64,000 nucleotides of DNA from Elgaria multicarinata webbii (Eukaryota > Chordata > Lepidosauria > Squamata > Anguidae). The stretch spans positions 92,860,226-92,924,225 of the forward strand of contig NC_086178.1 of the NCBI RefSeq assembly GCF_023053635.1, in the 5' to 3' direction. The notes under the pieces are model-generated. The model saw only the letters and a list, made by a program, of their open reading frames with translations, was not told the DNA's origin and ran no database searches. Positions 48,857-64,000 of the stretch are shown one piece after another. How positions within the stretch are numbered: the first letter of the stretch is position 1; every line of letters starts with the position of its first letter. Position numbers and translations under genes: made by a program.

Positions 48857-51800
48857 TAAGTTACTCTTCCATTCACTTAAGATGAGGCAATTTCCATCTA
48901 TGAGCACCCATACCATATCTCATGCCATTCCCGAGGACCTCCAACCCCCTTTTGAGGGTGGCAAGGGGGTACAGAGGAATGGGGGAGATAAGAAAGCCTT
49001 GTTCCATGAGCTCTTTTCCATTCACAGAAGGAAAGCTAGGATCCAAGGATCAAGTAAACATTTTTTTATTTTTTGTTAAGAATTTATTGGGTTTATAAAA
49101 AGTGTTTTAATGGCATTTGATCATTCTCAGCCAGAGCTTTGTGGGTGCTCTAATGTGCACATGGAACTAACTGTGCAAATCAGTACCCAGCAACTGCATG
49201 TGCAAGTACTGTAGATTCATTGAAACACTCTCGTATACAAGGAGCTGATAGACTGGAATTTAACTCTGCTAGAGCCCTTGATCTTATAAATAGCAAAGAA
49301 AGGAGCTTTCAGAGAAAACAGGGAAGTTGCAGCTAAATGAAATGAATTCTTGCCACATGTCTTCACAGCAAAAGACATTTGAGGGATACCTACACCTGAA
49401 CCATGTTCAAAGATAATAATACTAACTACAGGAATCAGTGGAAGTTTTGACCTAATTGACAAATCTACTTAAATAGTATGTTATTGGGACTCCATTGCAT
49501 CCATTTGAAATATCTTAAATAATTCAGATGATATTGCTGAACTATTAATAACAAAAATGTCCATCAACATTTTCAATAACAGGTGGCCAAATTACACACA
49601 TTTTCCCCATTGTTGTATCTACCTGTGCAATCTATAAAAAGTAGCACTCCATTTGTAGGCATTTAGCAATGGGGTAGTTCTATTGAAAATGATCTATTAA
49701 ATATTTTATCAGGACAAGATTTTTGAGGATAAACATATAGCAAAAATGCCGAAAAGTCTGTCTTTAAACACCAAACATTTATCAAATTTAAAATTATTTT
49801 CTACTGCACCAAAAATATAACTTCCTTTCTTGCAGAAAATAAATTGCAGCTTTTGAAGGAAAGCTATGAAAGGGGTTAAGGATGGAATCATCAAATGTGA
49901 ATAAATGAATGTTCATTATCTGACAGCTAGGAGAGATGGTAAATAGTTTGCTATATCTCCACTGAGCTGCTTTCCAAAACTAATATTCAAGTTTATTTTT
50001 TTGAGAAAGATGAGAAAAGAACTTTTTTAAAAAAGCAACAACCACAGAACTGTTGTCTGTGTCCTCATGCTCTTCACACCAGCTGCTGGATAACGTGCCA
50101 ATATCTTCACACAAAGGCTTCCATCATAACAGACTGAACGAAAAAGAAAAAGAATGAAACAGAAGCCAATTTCTTCCATGATTGGCACTGGTGTTAACCA
50201 CTGGAAGGAGAGAGCAAAACCCACTGGTGTGTCCATCTTCTGTAGCCCCACCAGGCTCACTATTCAGGAACAAAACTCTGGCGTGCACGGCTCAAGAATA
50301 CTTCCGTGCTCCTTGGAGGTAACTCATTCAATATCTTCAGTAAACCTTCAGGCAGGATCTTCTTCTGTCACCACTGTAGGCCTTCGACAAGTATCTCCAC
50401 CCTCTTACTTGTTTCATTATTTGGCTATCAGCCAAGGAGTTTGACCCTTTAAGTGACAGATAAATTATTTCACATAGAAGTGTCCTTTTAGATGTTAATA
50501 AAAGCACTACTCCTGTTCACAAAATCTCAACTTGAATTGAGTCTTATCTGTGTTATCGTGGTATATTTTACAGTATGTGTCCACATTTTTCTAGATGTAT
50601 CATAATTCTTGGATTACACCAGCAGCAAGTGCTTTTGACCTCGCTATTTCTCGTGTTGTACTTGTGCCATCCCTCTTCTGAAAATAATAGGATTAAATCC
50701 CATCCCACTGAATTTACATGAGTTGATTGTAGCCAGTGTGTTTATGGCTATCCCACAGTTGTTTGTTCCAATCAGAAAGGCAGCATGGCATAAGTATAGT
50801 CTAGCTCCATGCTGTGCCCAGGAAGTGAACCAAATCTAAGTCATGCTTGCTAACTACCCATTTGGGATGCATATTTGAAGATGCAATGCACATGCTAACT
50901 TCTGTAAAGCTGTCCGCTGCAAAGTTATTGTGGTAGTGGTGGGGAATTTGCAGGGTGCATGACCTGAATTACATGTTTTCAATACTAGTAAGTGCCCAAA
51001 GCATGTCTAGTATACACAACTTGCATTGCTTCAAAGACTAAAGAACTCTAGCATTGCTTCTAAGTCTAGAGAAATACACAGACATCACTGCTAAGGCCAA
51101 GCCTGTATTGTTACGTTCAATTCTAGGCACTACAGTTCAAGAAAATTGTGAGAAATTAGAAGAGAGGGAGTTGAGGGGGAGAAGAATTACAAGTCATTTG
51201 AGAAAATGTGAATATAATTAGAAATGTTTTGTTCATGACCCACCAAGCCAAAGCACATTCAACTTCAGCTTCTTGTCCTAACTTCAGTAGTCAAACAAAA
51301 CAGCTCTAGGTTCCAGTTGAAACGGTCAGTATATCATCTCAATCTTCATTTCTTCAGGTTAAAATCTAGCATATGCTAACCACTCCAGTCATAAGAGAGG
51401 AAAAGCAAATAACTGTTCATTCTGACCACTGAGGGCACAATTAGATGAGAGATCATGATCATGGATCTACTGCATTTTTTAAAAAACAAAAGTTTGCCCC
51501 ACCCTCAAAATGTGTCAGGGGTTCTGCTCTGAGGGAGTTAGGTTAACCCATTATCCTGTGCTATTTTTCCAAGTAAATCCTCCTGAAGCGGCTAATTAAC
51601 CCATAGTGGAAAACATATAGGTACACATATGATACCTGCAAGTTTCCTCCTTTAGGACAAATAGCAGCTTTAGAAGTGGGATTTGAATCAGAGAAAATGG
51701 TGCAGATAAAAGAGTTACTGTTCTTCCAGTGCTGTAGGACAGACCTGATTCCTCCCCTCTTGCAGTTATGTTTATTCAAATCAAATAAACAAAAGAACAC

Positions 51801-52529
51801 ACAAGAGATCCTAATCATGGTTTTCCTGTGTGTATATAAATCTAAATAATAGCAGCCACCATTCATTATTATGATCTCCTGCATCACTTTTATCTTGGGA
51901 CAATGGTCAGGACATGAAGGAATGTTTTTGTGTGTGTGATATATATTAAGTATTACTTTAAATTTCCTAAGTATCAAGGCAGTTCAGCCATGGAACAAAT
52001 TGATCCAACTGTGCGATCTTCCTAGGGGCCTAACGGAAATGCTGAATAATTCTTGCAGCAGTAAATCTATTTAACGTTCCTTAGAATGAAACAACAGCAG
52101 TGCATGACTATGGAGTGAGATAAAAAGGCAGACAGGAGCCTTTTTCAGATGTTTGAGAACTCAGTACAACTAACAAGTGGAGGGGGTAGCATAACACCAG
52201 CATCACACCTACTGCCCCTGTCCTCCAGATGTTCATTGTATGTAGTTTCCAAATATTTGAAAAGGACAGTATGAATGCTAGATGTTTTCTTTGTTCTCTA
52301 TTTGATCACAACTCCCATTAGATCTCTTTAGTTTTGCATTGGAAGCTTGCTGTTCCAATGCAAATGACTACTTCATGGAAGAGATTAAACTTTTTAAAAA
52401 TTTTTAAGAGAACATGACTTATTTTATGTACATATTTTGTTGTTATTGCATCAGTGGTGCCCTCTGCTGGCGGTAAGGTTGAAGAAAGGCAATCACTGTT
52501 GTCTACCCTTGTTGACTTAAGTCTGACCA

Positions 52530-64000
<11,471 letters not shown>

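Larger units (their letters stand above)
44701..52529. other. Intergenic, no gene recognised
   Basis: Mostly unique A+T-rich sequence with few repeats (MITE at 47.3 kb; small elements at 46.7 and 48.7 kb). 50030-50450 is richer in G+C and open on both strands (96 codons on +), but has no recognisable product. Confidence 0.5.

Overview
This is vertebrate nuclear DNA, most likely from a lizard or other squamate reptile. Spliced exons with GT/AG borders are scattered through A+T-rich introns. The repeat load is sauropsid in character: L2-type LINEs, CR1, a tRNA-derived SINE, many foldback DNA elements and LINE 3' tails ending in (AAAT)n. Three orthologues sit in the order known from human chromosome 10, here as AIFM2 (+), MACROH2A2 (-), COL13A1 (-).

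Layout. 1-7 kb: intergenic, with an L2 LINE remnant, microsatellites and the first of five hAT-like foldback MITEs. 7.1-16 kb: complete AIFM2 (FSP1). Eight coding exons give 373 aa, the length recalled for human. 16-17.4 kb: short tail-to-tail interval. 17.4-37 kb: complete MACROH2A2. Eight coding exons give 369 aa, with a CpG-island promoter near 36.3-37.5 kb. 37.5-52.5 kb: intergenic, with an L2 LINE split by a G+C-rich palindrome, nested MITEs and a possible unassigned 3' end at 43.46 kb. 52.5-64 kb: the 3' end of COL13A1. It comprises the last two alternative-looking collagen exons, the NC4 exon and a terminal exon that begins with the stop codon. Broken gag-like retroelement relics lie in its upstream intron.

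The genes do not form a pathway. AIFM2 is a ferroptosis-suppressing quinone reductase, MACROH2A2 a repressive histone variant, and COL13A1 a transmembrane collagen of cell-matrix junctions.

The most interesting non-gene signals are: (1) a hammerhead-ribozyme-like motif inside an inverted repeat flanked by 16-bp direct repeats in an AIFM2 intron; (2) the foldback MITE family whose centre repeats its own terminus; (3) two tandem COL13A1 exons with the same phase and the same eight-residue end. No prokaryotic system, CRISPR array, tRNA or rRNA gene was seen. All homology calls are from memory of the families, without database searches.
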